A stretch of DNA of 64,000 nt from the NCBI GenBank assembly GCA_030429545.1, contig JAUIFF010000020.1:107663-171662 (forward strand). The letters run 5' to 3'. The stretch's first letter is position 1. Every line of letters begins with the position of its first letter. Shown piece after piece: positions 9,104 through 18,167 of this stretch. This DNA comes from Polyangia bacterium. GTDB lineage: Bacteria > Myxococcota_A > Polyangia > Nannocystales > Nannocystaceae. The notes under the pieces were generated by a model. It did no database searches. It had not been told where the DNA came from and saw only the letters and a program-made list of their open reading frames with translations. Position numbers and translations under genes: made by a program.

Positions 9104-11848
9104 TTGATTTATCATTCTCACTATGAAGCGTCTCTACCCGGATTTTGGCTCAAAGTGGTGCATGAGAGTACATTGCGCGGGGGTCGTCACGCTGCACTTG
9201 GTGGTCCTGGCGCGGACAAACTAAGGGGAGGATTTGGTCCCGCGATTCTCGCCGGCGGGGACGGAGATGACATCCTTAATGCTCGGTCAGATAATGATTT
9301 TCTGCATGGCGGAGAAGGAGACGATCTCCTTAACGCTGGAGGTGGTAGTGATATTTTAGAGGGCAAGGGCGGTAATGACAAGCTGAATGGCCATGCCGGA
9401 AACGATGTGCTCATTGGCGGCTCGGGAGCGGATTCCATCGCCGGCGGTCCTGGAAACGACGTCGTCTTAATACTCGATATTTGTGAACTCGAAGCTGGCG
9501 AAAAACTAAACGGCGGCTCGGGGATGGACATTCTTATTTCACCCGTGGATCTAGCCACTCTACAGAACCTTGACATCGACGTGACCAAGTTTGAGAAGAC
9601 AGTTGTACTCGGTGAGGCTTCCATCTTCGATTGTGGCCCCTCCTGTGACTGTCCGACTGCCCCTCTGCCCGTGGGCCCCGAGATCTGCGACTTCAGCGAG
9701 ATGTCGACCCCAGAAGATGCCTCGATCGCACAATCGATATGCCTTGAGGTACTCGACAGTCTCGGACCCGACTTCCTCCTTGATGCACCGGATGAGCCTC
9801 AGGCACAAGACCTAAAGGATTTCTTTTCAACATTTTTTAGCGAACATCCGCAAGTAGTTGATCAAGGGACCACAACGAGTTTCATCGTGTCAGGAGCTCC
9901 TAGCCCCCTGCCCGGTCATGGACCAACGGGTACTCCGCAACCAGGTGTAGACACAACAGAATCCCCGTGTGACCTTCCCGCGTGGCCAGTCCTTGTCGGG
10001 ACAGGCGTTGGAGGGTTCCACAATAATTGTTCAGAGGACGAAGCTAATACCCTCAGAGACGACTTAGACCGGGCGAAGTTCTATGTCTGGCGAGCACGCC
10101 AGGCTGTACAAGCGGTGATCGACGCCCCGAACCAGGCCGAGGCAGAAATGCTGTGGAACCAAGGAATCGATGATAATCAGCTTTCCTTGGCTTGGTGGTT
10201 TGGTGTCTACGACCCCGAGATCGTGGCGGCCGTATCTGAAACGCTCGATGACGTGTGGGACACCCTGCAGGGGAACTGGGCAGGAGGGAGCAGCATGAAT
10301 GTTCAATGCTGGCACCCATTAACCTGGTGGGAAACGGCGCTGTTCGTGCTCTTTGCTCCTGATCGGATTGTTTACAAGATGATTGCCAATCCATGCTCAT
10401 GGGACTGGTCGGGAGCAGGCCTCGGAGATGATGAGTTCATTCTCGCCCACACATGGTACACTTTCAACCCCGAGAAGACGGTCACCGGCCTCTTCTACCC
10501 TGTCTGGAGCCTAGAGGTTTGTGAATCGTACTTTGAACCCGAGACGATCGACGCGCCGGATCGCGCTGCGACGTTGGTTCACGAATTCCTTCATCACACG
10601 TTTAACGACTACGGCCTGATTAGGGATAACCACTCGTCAACTGGCTTGTGCGACGGCCCTTGCTACGACGAGGACGAGGCGCGCGCGCTTGCGGTGAACG
10701 CTCCCGATCACGCGGTCCGGAACAATTCAAATTTTCAATATTACGTCAGAAATATTGGAACCGCCTATGTCGAAGGTCTGTGCGACGATGTGCACCAGGC
10801 GTTATGTTTCCCGTCTGAATGCTGCGGCAATGGTGTGCGTGATCCCGACGAAGCCTGTGATACTGACGACTTCGGAGACACGAGCTGCGCGGACTTTGGG
10901 TGGAGCGAGGGAAATCTCGTCTGTAGCCCGGACTGCCAGAGCATCGACTCTTCAGAGTGTACCGGAAGCTGCGGCAACGGAGCACTCGATGAGGCGAACA
11001 TGGAAATGTGCGACGGGAATGATTTTGGGAATAAATCGTGCGCCACGTATGGCTGCGAAGGCGGGTCGCTGACGTGTAGCTTGGCCTGTCAGATCAGCAC
11101 AGAAAATTGCACAGGGACTTGCGAGTTGGCCCCTCCGTTGAGCTATGATGCCTGTTTTGTGGATATCGACGCCGATTGTATGGGAGTTCCGGAAGGCTGC
11201 CACATGTCGGGGGACGCCGGCCACTGTGTGGGAGGACCATGCCTGAGAAGTCGTCCTGACAAACGGACTGAAGGGCAGCTCGATCCGGCCTCTGAGTTTC
11301 ATCCTAAAGGAAATTTCCGCGACGTTGAGGGCAACTTTCACCGCTGCGCGGAAATCGATGGAGACGAAACTACTTGTCTTGATGATAAAGGCTGGGGTGT
11401 TTGTATGAAGTGCGGCCTCGGACTTGGTGAGACAATGCTTGGTTGTCAATGCGACAACGATGACATGTGCGGTCCAGACCTCTATTGCTGGGGCAAGGAA
11501 TTTCCCAACAAGGGATTTTGTTGGGAAATTACAGGACCTCCTTTCTGGCAATGTAAATCCGGCGCATGTGGACAATCCATCCGCGATGGCGACAACCAAG
11601 GGGATCCTGCTGAAGATGGTGGTGGGTACTGTGAGCACTACGCGTTTGATGGATTCGGTGAAGCTCATTGTCAGCCACAACGTTGCGGAGACGTTCAAGT
11701 TCACAACTGCGCACAGCAAAATTTAGTCTGTGACCTCGGCGGGGACAACGCCTGCACGGTCGAATGCTTTAGCGACGCAGACTGTCAGCTTCCTGGTTGG
11801 CCTGTTGGGATGGTCTGTGACACAAACTTCGATCGTTGCGTATTCTGA
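9104..11848 (+). CDS. RTX / M35-like metallopeptidase / Cys-rich secreted protein
   Basis: This 914-residue protein is mosaic. Residues about 30-120 carry RTX-type calcium-binding nonapeptides (GGDGDDILN, GGEGDDLLN, GGSGADSIAGGPGND). Residues about 300-540 resemble the M35 (aspzincin, lysine-specific) metallopeptidases: HEFLH at 493-497 gives two zinc ligands and the catalytic Glu, DYG follows, and then EARALAVNAPDHAVRNNSNF. From about 573 come myxobacterial disulfide repeats (CGNGVRDPDEACD and CGNGALDEANMEMCD), then a Cys-rich tail. The likely role is an extracellular protease. The start is uncertain: the frame begins at TTG 9104 and shows no signal peptide. A second frame from ATG 9123 encodes a hydrophobic stretch ending in HLVVLA, so a frameshift near the 5' end is possible. 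It is the first of three co-oriented genes. Confidence 0.85.
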   Translation: MIYHSHYEASLPGFWLKVVHESTLRGGRHAALGGPGADKLRGGFGPAILAGGDGDDILNARSDNDFLHGGEGDDLLNAGGGSDILEGKGGNDKLNGHAGNDVLIGGSGADSIAGGPGNDVVLILDICELEAGEKLNGGSGMDILISPVDLATLQNLDIDVTKFEKTVVLGEASIFDCGPSCDCPTAPLPVGPEICDFSEMSTPEDASIAQSICLEVLDSLGPDFLLDAPDEPQAQDLKDFFSTFFSEHPQVVDQGTTTSFIVSGAPSPLPGHGPTGTPQPGVDTTESPCDLPAWPVLVGTGVGGFHNNCSEDEANTLRDDLDRAKFYVWRARQAVQAVIDAPNQAEAEMLWNQGIDDNQLSLAWWFGVYDPEIVAAVSETLDDVWDTLQGNWAGGSSMNVQCWHPLTWWETALFVLFAPDRIVYKMIANPCSWDWSGAGLGDDEFILAHTWYTFNPEKTVTGLFYPVWSLEVCESYFEPETIDAPDRAATLVHEFLHHTFNDYGLIRDNHSSTGLCDGPCYDEDEARALAVNAPDHAVRNNSNFQYYVRNIGTAYVEGLCDDVHQALCFPSECCGNGVRDPDEACDTDDFGDTSCADFGWSEGNLVCSPDCQSIDSSECTGSCGNGALDEANMEMCDGNDFGNKSCATYGCEGGSLTCSLACQISTENCTGTCELAPPLSYDACFVDIDADCMGVPEGCHMSGDAGHCVGGPCLRSRPDKRTEGQLDPASEFHPKGNFRDVEGNFHRCAEIDGDETTCLDDKGWGVCMKCGLGLGETMLGCQCDNDDMCGPDLYCWGKEFPNKGFCWEITGPPFWQCKSGACGQSIRDGDNQGDPAEDGGGYCEHYAFDGFGEAHCQPQRCGDVQVHNCAQQNLVCDLGGDNACTVECFSDADCQLPGWPVGMVCDTNFDRCVF

Positions 11849-11857
11849 ATGGGAGCC

Positions 11858-12817
11858 ATGTCAAAAAATCGCATGTATCTATGGTCGGTCCTGTTGCTTG
11901 CCCTTGCAGGATGCCCGAACGGAGAAACGAGCACGAGCAGCTCGGGGACCACTGCAAGTGAAAGTGAGGGCGAAAGCGAGACTGAGGCTGACGAGACTAC
12001 AGGAATCACTGAAGGCGCGACCGATACAACAGACGCGGTTCCGGCGTGCCCGCAGCAAATTTGGACAGGGGATTTTGTAGGCACCCCTGAAGAGCTCGAG
12101 GGGTATACTGAGGTCACGGGATTTGTTCGTCTGAGGGAGACCGATGCCCAAAACCTAGAGGGCATGGAGTGCCTAGAACGAATCGGGTCATTCCTCGAAA
12201 TTCGCGCGAATCCTAACCTAAAAACTCTGCAGGGAGTCCTTAGGCTCGAGCATGTCGGCGTGCTTGGTATCATCGATAACCCTATGCTGACGGATCTGTC
12301 GGGCCTTGATGCGCTACTCGGAGTCGATGGGCGGGTAACGATCGAGGGTAATGCCGCCCTGACCACTCTTCACGGTCTCGAGGGCCTGCAGAATGTCGGA
12401 GAGAATGTCGAGATTCGCAACGACGATGAACTCGGCAATCTGCAAGGTCTTACATCCCTTACCGACATTGGAGGGATTTTCCTGATTAGCAGCAATGACT
12501 CATTGCTCGATTGTACGGGGGTGAATGCACTGATCTCAACAGGAGGAATCGATATTTGGTCTAATCCCGAACTTGGTAGCCTCACGGGCTTCGAGTCCAT
12601 CGTCAACATCGGTGACTCGCTCAGAATTTCTTCTAACCCCGTACTCGACGACGTGCTGGCCATGGAGGGCGGAAAGGTTGACACAGATGGCGAGATTGAG
12701 ATCACGAGTAACGCTCTGCTGCCACAATGCCAAGCAGAAGCGCTCGCGGAGGCGATCAAGCCCGATGGGTACATGGGACAAGAAGACGTGAACGGCAACC
12801 AAGGGACATGTCCTTGA
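11858..12817 (+). CDS. L-domain (leucine-rich) lipoprotein
   Basis: This 319-residue exported protein has a lipoprotein signal ending LALAGC (lipidated Cys about residue 19), then a Ser/Thr/Glu linker typical of myxobacterial surface lipoproteins. The rest is a set of irregular leucine-rich repeats like the receptor L-domain: LTDLSGLDALLGV, LTTLHGLEGLQNVGENVEI, LGNLQGLTSLTDIGGIFLI, LGSLTGFESIVNIGDSLRI. Such domains usually bind ligands. The upstream stop codon touches an ATG at 11849, but GGGAG sits just before ATG 11858, which starts the signal peptide directly. The next gene overlaps its end. Its partner and ligand are unknown. Confidence 0.85.
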   Translation: MSKNRMYLWSVLLLALAGCPNGETSTSSSGTTASESEGESETEADETTGITEGATDTTDAVPACPQQIWTGDFVGTPEELEGYTEVTGFVRLRETDAQNLEGMECLERIGSFLEIRANPNLKTLQGVLRLEHVGVLGIIDNPMLTDLSGLDALLGVDGRVTIEGNAALTTLHGLEGLQNVGENVEIRNDDELGNLQGLTSLTDIGGIFLISSNDSLLDCTGVNALISTGGIDIWSNPELGSLTGFESIVNIGDSLRISSNPVLDDVLAMEGGKVDTDGEIEITSNALLPQCQAEALAEAIKPDGYMGQEDVNGNQGTCP

Positions 12818-13677
12818 GACGACGGGTTAAGAACGCGTGTTTCTGCTCCCTGGCAATTTTCGCCGGGACGCCCCTCGACGTCGCTGCGTCGAGTACCGAC
12901 CCCAGTGTTGAGTTCGTGACAGCGCGAGAGTGGATTCAGTGGCGCGAGCAACGGCAACAAGCCCGAGCGCTCACTGTGGGTGGCTTTGCGGGCCTGGGTG
13001 CTGTGAGTATAGCGACTGCTGCAGTCGGTGTTTCGGAGGGAACAGTCGGTGAGGACCCCGCCAGCTTGGCGGCATTTATCCCAGTCGCGGGGCCACTCTG
13101 GTTGGCCGCATCGACACCAGAACCGGGCTGGAAAGCCTTCTACACCATCGATCTACTAATGCAGGCAAGTTTGTTATCCGTAGGTATCGTTGGAACTGTT
13201 CGCCTACGACGTGCTCAACGCGCATTGGCACAGCCTACGTATATTGTATTCGATCGTCGGTTAACCACCCGTCTCAATAACGACTCTGACTTAGTTCGGC
13301 GCAAACGCCTGGGTCTTGGCCTTACCGCGGGCGGATTTTCTGGGTTTGGTCTTACATACCTCGTTACTGTCTCGGCATTTGTGTCGGCCGAGTCGGAGAC
13401 GTTGCTTGCCGGTGACCCTCAAGTCCAGCGCTTCTGGTCGCTATTACCACTCGCCGGACCATTCGTGCTCGCGGCGCAGGCTGAGCGGCCGGGGACACGT
13501 GCATTGGCGTCAGTGCTCGGGCTCGTGCAGGTCGGTACCCTGTTGACGGGGAGCGCCGGTGTGCTCGTTCTCGCCCGACGGCGCTCTGAAGGGGAGCAAC
13601 GGGTAGTTCGAGACGTCGTCGTAGCACCCTGGCAAGGAGCCCACGTCACCGGTCTTGCTTTCAGCGGCCGCTTTTAG
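12808..13677 (+). CDS. Membrane protein with two similar halves
   Basis: This 289-residue protein starts at ATG 12808, inside the last codons of the lipoprotein gene, with AAGGGA upstream. The N-terminus looks like a signal peptide (ACFCSLAIFAGTPLDVAAS). The body has two similar halves, each with a Gly-rich hydrophobic stretch (TVGGFAGLGAVSIATAAV and TAGGFSGFGLTYLVTVSAF), a motif FIPVAGPLWLAA or LLPLAGPFVLAAQ, and a further hydrophobic segment. This suggests an inner-membrane protein made by internal duplication. I do not recognise the family. Translational coupling suggests it works with the lipoprotein. The frame continues after the TAG stop. Confidence 0.75.
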   Translation: MSLRRRVKNACFCSLAIFAGTPLDVAASSTDPSVEFVTAREWIQWREQRQQARALTVGGFAGLGAVSIATAAVGVSEGTVGEDPASLAAFIPVAGPLWLAASTPEPGWKAFYTIDLLMQASLLSVGIVGTVRLRRAQRALAQPTYIVFDRRLTTRLNNDSDLVRRKRLGLGLTAGGFSGFGLTYLVTVSAFVSAESETLLAGDPQVQRFWSLLPLAGPFVLAAQAERPGTRALASVLGLVQVGTLLTGSAGVLVLARRRSEGEQRVVRDVVVAPWQGAHVTGLAFSGRF

Positions 13678-13899
13678 GTAACGTCAAGTACCTCTGGAGC
13701 TCTCGTTGGAACTACACGCCCAAGCGATCGCCGCAATACCGATCCCGAGACACGCGCCCCCGACGAGAGTCGCTGGGTCGATGAGGCGAACGCACGTGTG
13801 CGGGAGGCGGAGTCCCAGCGCAACGAGGCTCGTCAACGGGCCCAGGCGGCTGAACGCGAGGTCGCGGCTGAATTGACCTTGTCTTGCTCGAGCAGATGA
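13678..13899 (+). pseudogene. In-frame coding-like extension after a TAG stop
   Basis: Read in the frame of the membrane protein, this stretch stays open for 73 codons to TGA 13897-13899. It encodes a charged segment with DEANARVREAE and QRNEARQRAQAAEREVAAE, which looks like a coiled coil and not random sequence. It may be the former C-terminus cut off by a nonsense mutation, or be made by readthrough. Both copies carry the same TAG, so the change came before the duplication. Confidence 0.45.
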
Positions 13900-14906
13900 G
13901 AAGACACCTCGTCGGACATGTAGCGGACCTCGCCTACGTTGACATTAGTTCACGAATCCAACTACGCGCAGGCATCCTAAAAAATTACACCCGAGATAGC
14001 ACGTTCGCTACGCGCGAAGTTGCATAAACACCGAAACAGGCCGCCGGGCATGTCGCCAAAACAACTCGGGCCGCCGGGCCGGAGTGCGTATACATCAAAA
14101 TTACAGGTGACTTTTCGAGCAGGGTGATCGTCTGCTTCTTTCGTGTCGAAAGCCCAGAACGCACGCGGGACGATTTTTTTTGCCACGCTTCGGACAAGCT
14201 GGAACTCCGTTGGAGGCCGCGCGGCACGTGCCGAATCGTCCGTCACGTTTCGCGCTGAAGGCAGCGGAGGGCCTCGGCGAACTGGCCCTCACGTGGTCCG
14301 AAGGCTCCGCGGGGAGGCCCCGCCGTGACACGTCGACCTGGGAGAAGTTTTTTCGCCGTAAGCCGTTCTAAGGCGTGATGAGAAGTGATGTCACGCGTGT
14401 AGCGAAATCTCTCACGCCGTGTAACGTAATTTATCACGCCTTGATGACCAATTTCGTGAGGCTCGACGCCGCCTGTTTGAGTCGCAGCGCGCGTGGTCTG
14501 ACCGCCTTGCGGATTCGTGCACTTGAGCGCACTTGAGCATTAAAGGGCAGCTTCACAGCCGGCAGCCGTAAAGCCAGCTGTGCATATTTATTGCAAATGC
14601 AACCATCTACTGACGAGCGACATTAGGCCGGGACTTTCGCCCGGATTGTCGGCCGGTCAGGTCGGGGTACTCCTCGGAGCATCGGTCTCGATTTCGACCC
14701 GGTCGAAAAAAGTCGGGAGATCGGCTTTCGGACAACGGGCCGGCAAGCCATCGCGGGCACCACCGACTTCGGACGGCGATCTACCTCGCAGCACAGCCCA
14801 TCGGTCCGTCCCGTGGTCGTGACCCACAAACAAAAATCGCCTCACGACCTCCGAACCGAGCGCACGCCAGCGTCGGGTGGCACCAACAGCGACCTCGAGC
14901 TCGGGG
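13900..14906. other. Gene-poor segment of the element
   Basis: About 1 kb without a convincing gene. It contains the iteron-like cluster at 14373-14439, a GCCGCCGGGC duplication near 14041-14078, a CGGGACTTTCGCCCG hairpin near 14630, and a weak TTG-started leftward frame (14657-14935) overlapping the coiled-coil gene's end by 29 bases. A replication or maintenance function is possible but rests only on the repeats. Confidence 0.5.
14373..14439. repeat. Iteron-like TCACGC cluster
   Basis: TCACGC occurs at 14391, 14412 and 14434, with an inverted copy at 14373-14378. The 21- and 22-base spacing places all three + strand copies on one face of the helix. Confidence 0.45.
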
Positions 14907-16058
14907 CTAGCCGTCCTTGTGCCGAAGGTCGTCAACGGTCACGACGGAGGGGGGTAAAACGACCCCCTTCTTCTTGAGGTCGGCCCTCATCTTGATGAGA
15001 TGAGGCATGAACTCATTGAGCAGCTCTACCGAAGGCTCCTCAAAAAATCGATCAATCTGAGGTGCGGTTCGCCCCTTCCGAAGCATTTGATACATCGTTG
15101 CTTTTACACCAAGTCGGAGCATGTAGCGATCCAACATACCAGCGCACACGGAAGCGACATGAGTCGTGTGCGTCTTGGCGGCTGTGAGAACGCGTTCGAC
15201 ATTGCCAGCAAGATCGCCGGGTTCATCTGCGTTGAACTCCTCTAGCCCGACGGTTTCCGCGATGTCGCTGAGCACAGCTTTCGTTTTTTCGAGCTGGTCG
15301 TTCACGTATTCGCGGAGTTCGCGTTCACCGTTTCGCAGCTTCCGAAGCTGGTCGCTCGTCTTCTGTTCCTCGGCAAGTTGAGCACGCAGTTTTGACACCT
15401 CAGCCTTCATGGCCATCAACGCGACTCGAGCTTCGGATGCCTCCTCGTGTGCGCGTCGGGATTCGTTCGTCACTCTCTCCCGTTTCGCTCGCATGTCCTC
15501 GAGCTCAGCCCGAAGTGACTCGCGTTCCTCTTTCTCGTGGGCCCGTTCCAAGTCGTTGAGCTGTGATGTGTGCGATACCGTCGGCGAAAGACTCGGTCGC
15601 CGAAGCATCGCCGGGGTAACGGCTTTGCGGATCGAAGCGCCGAGTGGGTGGTCGGGGTCGCAGGCGCGGGCGAACCAAATCGTCCATCGACGCTGGCTTC
15701 GTTGAGTCACCAGGTCGCAGACCGAAGCAACCAGTCGGAGGGCGGACGGCATGTCGCTGTCGCTCGGGCTTTCGGCGATCAGGCCCGCGTCCGCGAGTGA
15801 GCGGAAGAGTTGCCGGGCGGATGTGGTGGTGTCCGGCAGTCCCAAGCGGTAGGCGGCGGGGATTGCTGTGAGCAAGGCTTTGGCCGCTTTCAATCCACGA
15901 GGGCCTCGCGGGAGTTCGGCGATCTGGGCTCGACAGTAAGCTTCGAGGATCGCGGCTTCATCAACCTGGTCGTCGTCATCGCTCCCATCAACACCTGTCT
16001 TTTCAGTCACCATAAAAATAGCGTTGATCGCGGGGCGAGGCATCGCAACGGTAGTCAT
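14907..16058 (-). CDS. Coiled-coil protein, KfrA-like in layout
   Basis: This 383-residue protein has an N-terminal part (about 30-110) that could be a winged or other helix-turn-helix domain, then a long charged coiled coil (about 165-265; heptad-like LRAELEDMRAKRERV and VSKLRAQLAEEQKT), then a helical C-terminal region. The order of DNA-binding head and long coiled coil resembles plasmid KfrA-type proteins, which bind repeats in their own promoters and help in plasmid maintenance. The repeat block directly upstream fits that, but sequence similarity to KfrA is not established. The start is the ATG at 16058; a second Met lies 15 codons in. Other possibilities are a plain structural coiled-coil protein or a replication accessory protein. 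Confidence 0.75.
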   Translation of the reverse strand: MTTVAMPRPAINAIFMVTEKTGVDGSDDDDQVDEAAILEAYCRAQIAELPRGPRGLKAAKALLTAIPAAYRLGLPDTTTSARQLFRSLADAGLIAESPSDSDMPSALRLVASVCDLVTQRSQRRWTIWFARACDPDHPLGASIRKAVTPAMLRRPSLSPTVSHTSQLNDLERAHEKEERESLRAELEDMRAKRERVTNESRRAHEEASEARVALMAMKAEVSKLRAQLAEEQKTSDQLRKLRNGERELREYVNDQLEKTKAVLSDIAETVGLEEFNADEPGDLAGNVERVLTAAKTHTTHVASVCAGMLDRYMLRLGVKATMYQMLRKGRTAPQIDRFFEEPSVELLNEFMPHLIKMRADLKKKGVVLPPSVVTVDDLRHKDG

Positions 16059-16090
16059 CGCGCAGCGCCCGGGGATTGCCGGTTTCGCGA

Positions 16091-16448
16091 TGACGATTCG
16101 CCGGTTACTGGTCGGTTAGGCGGTGGTTGGCCGGGGATCGATGACGGCTGGGTGACGATTAGTCGGTTGTTCGTGCCGTCCAGAGTGCGTGGAATTTTGC
16201 GAGTCGCGGCGCGAGATTCCCTGGTACCCAATGACGGTAAACCAGTGGGTTGGCCGGGGATCGATGACGGCTGGGTGACGATTAGTCGGTCATTCGTGCC
16301 GTCCAGGGTGCGTGGAACTTGCGAGTCGCGGCGCGAGATTCCCTGGTACCCGATGACGCTAACCGGTTACTGGTCGACTGTTCGCTGACGTTTCGTCGGT
16401 GGCCGTCGATACCGGATCGATGACAGTTGGTGACGATTCGCCGGCGGT
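16091..16448. repeat. Direct repeats upstream of the coiled-coil gene
   Basis: Two tandem 123-bp units begin at 16127 and 16250. A third copy of their core (GGATCGATGAC plus GACGATT) lies near 16413. Because they lie upstream of the leftward coiled-coil gene, they could be its operator or a partition-like site. The region between 16059 and 16496 holds no gene. Confidence 0.8.
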
Positions 16449-16496
16449 TCGTTGCGCACACCTGTGGGTAGCCGGGTCGGATTTGTCCTCACCTTC

Positions 16497-17567
16497 CTAC
16501 TCGCGCGCTCCGACTTCGGCCTCACGAACAACCTCGAGCAACTCCCGAAATCCCGCCCACCGGCGATCGCATCCTTCCGCGTGGCGGGCCTCGACAATGG
16601 CCCGGCTGACCGAACAAGCTTCCCAGGCCGAGAGTGCGCGGAAAACCCTATCCACTCCGGCCGTCGGAATCACATCGACCTCGCCCGGACCGATCACGGT
16701 CAGCAACGCGGCATCGAATTCGCCTGCCGTTTGGAACCTGTCTCGAGGTTCCTTTGCTAACGCCGTCGCTATCAAGTCATCGAACGCTTGCGGCAGTGAC
16801 GACACGATCGAGCTCGGAGCCGGAGGCGATTCTTGAGCGTGGCCCCACAACACTTCCCCTTGGTAACCGCGAAACGGCAGCCTGCGGGTCAGCGCCTCGA
16901 ACAGGACCACGCCAGCCGAGTAGATATCACTCTGCACGTCACCGGGTGAATCGATTCGCTCGGGAGCCATGTAGCCGATCGAGCCGATGACCTGCGACGT
17001 GTTGTGACTCGGCATCCCCGAGAGGGCTGTGTGACCGACTCGCGCGAGTCCGAAGTCGGCGAGGATCAAGCGTGTCCCAGATGCGTCGTGCCACAACAGA
17101 CAGTTGTCGGATTTAACATCGCGGTGGACCACGCCGGCCCCGTGGAGCACGGCCAGGCCGACGAGAAGCTGATGGACAAAGATGCTCGCGGTGCGCCACG
17201 GGAGTCGGCCGGCGTTAATGCGGGCACCAAGTGTTGGGCCGGCGATGTAAGGCATGACAATGTATAGGCAATGATTCTCGATGCCGAGATCGAGCACGGG
17301 CATCAGGAACGAGTGATGTAGCTGGGCACCGATCCGAGCTTCGCGGATCAAGCGGGCTCGCTGTTTGCTGTCATCCGGGTACGCGACCTTGATAGCGACT
17401 GTCCGATGGAGCAGGCGATCGAGCCCCCGAAAGACGCTCGCGGATCCACCTCGACCAACCAACTCGAGTAGCTCGTAGCGACCGGCGAGTATGTTACCGA
17501 GTTTGTTCCGCGGAGGGGCCGGCGGAGCAGATGAGACGAGGAAGGGATCCTCGTCCGATGTGCTCAC
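16497..17567 (-). CDS. Hanks-type Ser/Thr protein kinase
   Basis: This 356-residue protein is a soluble protein kinase predicted to be active. The Gly-rich loop GRGGSASV (38-45), Lys60 in VAIK, Glu76 in REAR, the catalytic loop HRDVKSDN (Asp150), DFG (Asp171) and APE (201-203) are all present. After the kinase domain (about 30-290) comes a C-terminal region of about 65 residues without a transmembrane segment. The start is GTG at 17567, whose last bases form the TGA of the upstream small gene (GTGA), implying translational coupling. Finding it on an integrating unit with a regulator gene suggests it phosphorylates an element or host factor, but no substrate can be named. Confidence 0.92.
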   Translation of the reverse strand: MSTSDEDPFLVSSAPPAPPRNKLGNILAGRYELLELVGRGGSASVFRGLDRLLHRTVAIKVAYPDDSKQRARLIREARIGAQLHHSFLMPVLDLGIENHCLYIVMPYIAGPTLGARINAGRLPWRTASIFVHQLLVGLAVLHGAGVVHRDVKSDNCLLWHDASGTRLILADFGLARVGHTALSGMPSHNTSQVIGSIGYMAPERIDSPGDVQSDIYSAGVVLFEALTRRLPFRGYQGEVLWGHAQESPPAPSSIVSSLPQAFDDLIATALAKEPRDRFQTAGEFDAALLTVIGPGEVDVIPTAGVDRVFRALSAWEACSVSRAIVEARHAEGCDRRWAGFRELLEVVREAEVGARE

Positions 17568-18037
17568 CGATGCCCCCGCGCATCAAGGGTGCCATCGCAG
17601 ACAAAAGGACCGAGCCTGCGTCGAAGTTCGCGGTCGAGTTCAGGCCAGACGATCCGAAACGTGGCGAGGGGGCCGTGTTGCGGGTCAAACAGCTGACCGT
17701 TGACAAACAGCCCCTGTGCAGTGGCGTGGCAGTACGGCCGCGGGAACACACTGGCAGTGCCTGCGTCGTCGACCAAGCAACGAACCGCGACGTGTTTTGT
17801 CAGCTGCGAGAGCAGGCGAGCACCGCGAATCCGGCGACGAGTGATTTCCAGTCCACACAGGTGAACCACGACTGTCCGAGCACCAGCGGCCCGAAGTTTT
17901 CGGAAGATGGCGATCGAGCCTGTGCCCTTGTCTAGCTCGACTACAGAACCCGACTTCGCTCGAGATTCAGATAGTTGGGGTGCGTGAAAATCGCTTGCTG
18001 CACGATCCTCAGATTGTGTTTGTTCACAGATTTTCAT
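17564..18037 (-). CDS. Small protein coupled to the kinase
   Basis: This 157-residue protein is not recognised. The middle part has a pattern like a small alpha/beta fold (IAIFRKLRAAGARTVVVHLCGLEI), and five Cys are spread through it. Its stop overlaps the kinase start by four bases, which is the best reason to think it is real. It is transcribed from the AT-rich region shared with the XRE gene. Confidence 0.55.
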   Translation of the reverse strand: MKICEQTQSEDRAASDFHAPQLSESRAKSGSVVELDKGTGSIAIFRKLRAAGARTVVVHLCGLEITRRRIRGARLLSQLTKHVAVRCLVDDAGTASVFPRPYCHATAQGLFVNGQLFDPQHGPLATFRIVWPELDRELRRRLGPFVCDGTLDARGHR

Positions 18038-18167
18038 ATTCAGTATTTTATTATTAAAAATCTATTTTGATCAAATAAATCAAATCAAGCTCGCTGACGA
18101 ACGTTTTTTGAGCGGTTTCGCCACACAAAATTCGGAGAGGGCGTACCACGGGTGGTAATTTTCGGGC
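18038..18167. promoter_or_regulatory. AT-rich divergent promoter region
   Basis: Between the leftward small-protein/kinase operon and the rightward XRE gene the DNA turns strikingly AT-rich (about 18035-18090) in an otherwise GC-rich unit. The palindrome TTTGATCAAA at 18066-18075 and nearby AAATCAAAT are candidate operator half-sites for the XRE protein. Exact promoter boxes cannot be assigned. Confidence 0.5.

Noticed and set aside
14657..14935. 92-codon leftward frame after the coiled-coil gene
   Set aside because: It starts at TTG inside the upstream gene, has no recognisable motif and no ribosome binding site that I could see.
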